A program made the translations under genes and the position numbers. From NCBI GenBank assembly GCA_047615865.1, contig JBLHIB010000092.1:1-14070 (forward strand): a stretch of 14,070 bases of DNA. Direction: 5' to 3'. Source of the stretch: JADFAK01 sp047615865. Lineage in GTDB: Bacteria > Bacteroidota > Bacteroidia > Flavobacteriales_D > Sanyastnellaceae. Of this stretch, positions 13,010 to 14,070 are shown in pieces. Within the stretch, counting starts at the first letter, position 1. Each line of letters opens with the position of its first letter. The notes under the pieces were generated by a model. The model made no database searches. It worked only from the letters and a program-made list of their open reading frames with translations, and was not told the origin of the DNA.

Positions 13010-14070
13010 TTATTTCGTTAAGCTGGATGTTTCTTGCGTTGAAACTAGTCCAGATGAATCTTGGCATTCTGATCCAAACAAGGATAGAAAAATGAGAATA
13101 TCTAAAATGTCTGTTACTCCATCGAGATTGACATCGGCACCACAGTTGATGACTCCGTCAGAAACACATCCATAATCCCCTAAGAAAGACAAGATGTCCA
13201 AGATGTCAATCACACAATCATTGTTTTGATCGGCTATTCCGAATTGATCATCAACTACATATATATATTGCTGCTGAGTTGTGCCATAGGCTCCATTGCT
13301 GTCTTTTGCTCGAAGGTAAATTACATGCTGTCCTTGAGATACTCCTGTGAGCATGAACTGAAGGTCGCCTTCAAACAGGTCTTCGGTTCCAGAAATTAAA
13401 ATGGTGGTTCCTTCTCCATAGCCTGGATCCTGATCGATGAAGTATTCAAATGCGGTCAAAGTAGGAATGGGCTGCTGGTCCTCTAAAACCAGCATTGGAG
13501 TAATGTAAGTTGTGCCTTCTAAACCAAATTCATCTTTGGCACGGATACTCAAGTAATGCAATCCCGGTGGCAATTCACTCAAGTCGTAGACGATAGTGAA
13601 AAAGCCCTCGTCAATGCCTCCACCTTGATTTTCCAGAATCGTAGCCGCCTCAAAATCTGCATCAACTGCCAGGTCTGAAATCACATAGGAGATTGACGCT
13701 AAAGAAGGAATTACGGGGACAGCGTCAACTTGGAAAAAAGTCTCTTCGGTCTGACTCCAGAGTCCTGACTGAGTAATTACCCTAAACCCAATAATATGGC
13801 CACCAACAGCAGCGGTTGCTATATTGGCCGCGAAAAAGCCTTCAATATTGTTTCCCGTATTTGTGTTTACTGGGATTCCCGATCCAAATCCGGGGTCGAA
13901 GTCTAAAAAATATTCGCCTCCAATAATAACATCTATAAGCGAATTTACTTGGGCTGCATATGTAGCGGGCAGGAGGTACGAGAAGTCAGAAGTATTCGAA
14001 ATGAAGAGATTTGTTACTACCGGAAAATCAACCTGTCCTGAAAAGACATACCCTGTAGAGAATGGCCCTA
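13010..14070 (-). CDS. Secreted modular protein with repeated DPGxGxG modules and dockerin-like C-terminus (5' end cut by window)
   Basis: The reading frame is open from the stop at 13010-13012 to the window edge, giving 352 visible residues; the GTG at 13684 is internal, because the protein modules continue upstream of it. Three related beta-rich modules of about 75-81 residues are seen, starting near 13915 (EYFLDFDPGFGSG), 13690 (SYVISDLAVDADF, degenerate) and 13447 (EYFIDQDPGYGEG). Each ends in a strand like GLHYLSIRAKDEFG or GQHVIYLRAKDSNG. This is a known Bacteroidota secreted-protein pattern with no defined activity. The C-terminus has two dockerin-like loops (DQNNDC...D and DVNLDG...D), each followed by DILxFL and FG/YG, then a 17-residue Ser/Thr-rich tail. 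Secretion is inferred from the modules; the signal peptide lies outside the window. No T9SS type A domain is visible. Confidence 0.85.
   Translation of the reverse strand, partial: GPFSTGYVFSGQVDFPVVTNLFISNTSDFSYLLPATYAAQVNSLIDVIIGGEYFLDFDPGFGSGIPVNTNTGNNIEGFFAANIATAAVGGHIIGFRVITQSGLWSQTEETFFQVDAVPVIPSLASISYVISDLAVDADFEAATILENQGGGIDEGFFTIVYDLSELPPGLHYLSIRAKDEFGLEGTTYITPMLVLEDQQPIPTLTAFEYFIDQDPGYGEGTTILISGTEDLFEGDLQFMLTGVSQGQHVIYLRAKDSNGAYGTTQQQYIYVVDDQFGIADQNNDCVIDILDILSFLGDYGCVSDGVINCGADVNLDGVTDILDILIFLSLFGSECQDSSGLVSTQETSSLTK
13064..13234 (-). other. Paired dockerin-like (EF-hand-loop) C-terminal module, copy B
   Basis: Two loops fit D-x-N-x-D-x6-D, spaced 32 residues apart (28 in copy A at 7316-7480). 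Helix-like stretches DILSFLGDYGC and DILIFLSLFGSEC follow them, with a Cys after the first FG/YG, a Cys before the second loop and a final Cys, as in copy A. In the first loop the usual Gly after the third ligand is Cys. Confidence 0.72.

Noticed and set aside
13682..13684. GTG at 13684 as the start of the last gene
   Set aside because: Translating further upstream gives an uninterrupted frame to 14070 containing another clear copy of the same module, so the gene is simply cut by the window.

Overview
The window looks like part of a Bacteroidota chromosome, most likely a Flavobacteriales-type (Crocinitomicaceae/Cryomorphaceae-like) bacterium. The reasons are a Bacteroidota-style TonB-dependent receptor with a carboxypeptidase-like N-terminal extension, a secreted CotH protein ending in a type IX secretion (T9SS) type A sorting domain, Cys/Asp-rich repeats typical of Flavobacteriales surface proteins, the near absence of Shine-Dalgarno sequences, and a TAnnTTTG-like -7 promoter element. 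The taxonomic call is inference. I saw no rRNA, tRNA, CRISPR array, insertion sequence or prophage.

Layout. (1) 1-4136, plus strand: the 3' part of a TonB-dependent outer-membrane receptor, then, 3 bp later, a complete ABC exporter half-transporter fused to its ATPase. They are probably one transcript. (2) 4143-10030, minus strand: two large secreted proteins. The promoter-proximal one (7310-10030) has LVIVD/choice-of-anchor-B repeats, seven Cys-rich repeats, a MopE-like metal-binding motif and a C-terminal paired dockerin-like module. A good intrinsic terminator follows it (7254-7287). The second (4143-7184) is a CotH-kinase-family protein with two lamin-tail domains and a T9SS sorting domain. 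(3) 10226-13000, plus strand: a TIGR01777-family SDR-like oxidoreductase, a CaiB/BaiF CoA-transferase and a class III (CobB/SIRT5-like) sirtuin lacking the usual zinc cysteines. The last two are 16 bp apart and probably co-transcribed. (4) 13010-14070, minus strand: the 3' part of a secreted protein with three roughly 75-81-residue modules and a paired dockerin-like C-terminus related to that of the 7310-10030 protein.

How the genes fit together. The receptor and exporter form an envelope-transport pair of unknown substrate. The three minus-strand genes encode exported, modular surface or extracellular proteins. Two of them lack a recognisable T9SS type A domain and end instead in a Cys-containing double EF-hand-like (dockerin-like) module, which is the best candidate here for an under-described surface-sorting or anchoring tag. 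The CoA-transferase/sirtuin pair suggests a link between acyl-CoA metabolism and removal of acidic acyl groups from lysines. Intergenic spaces are short: none exceeds 200 bp, and both convergent gene pairs are separated by fewer than 10 bp.
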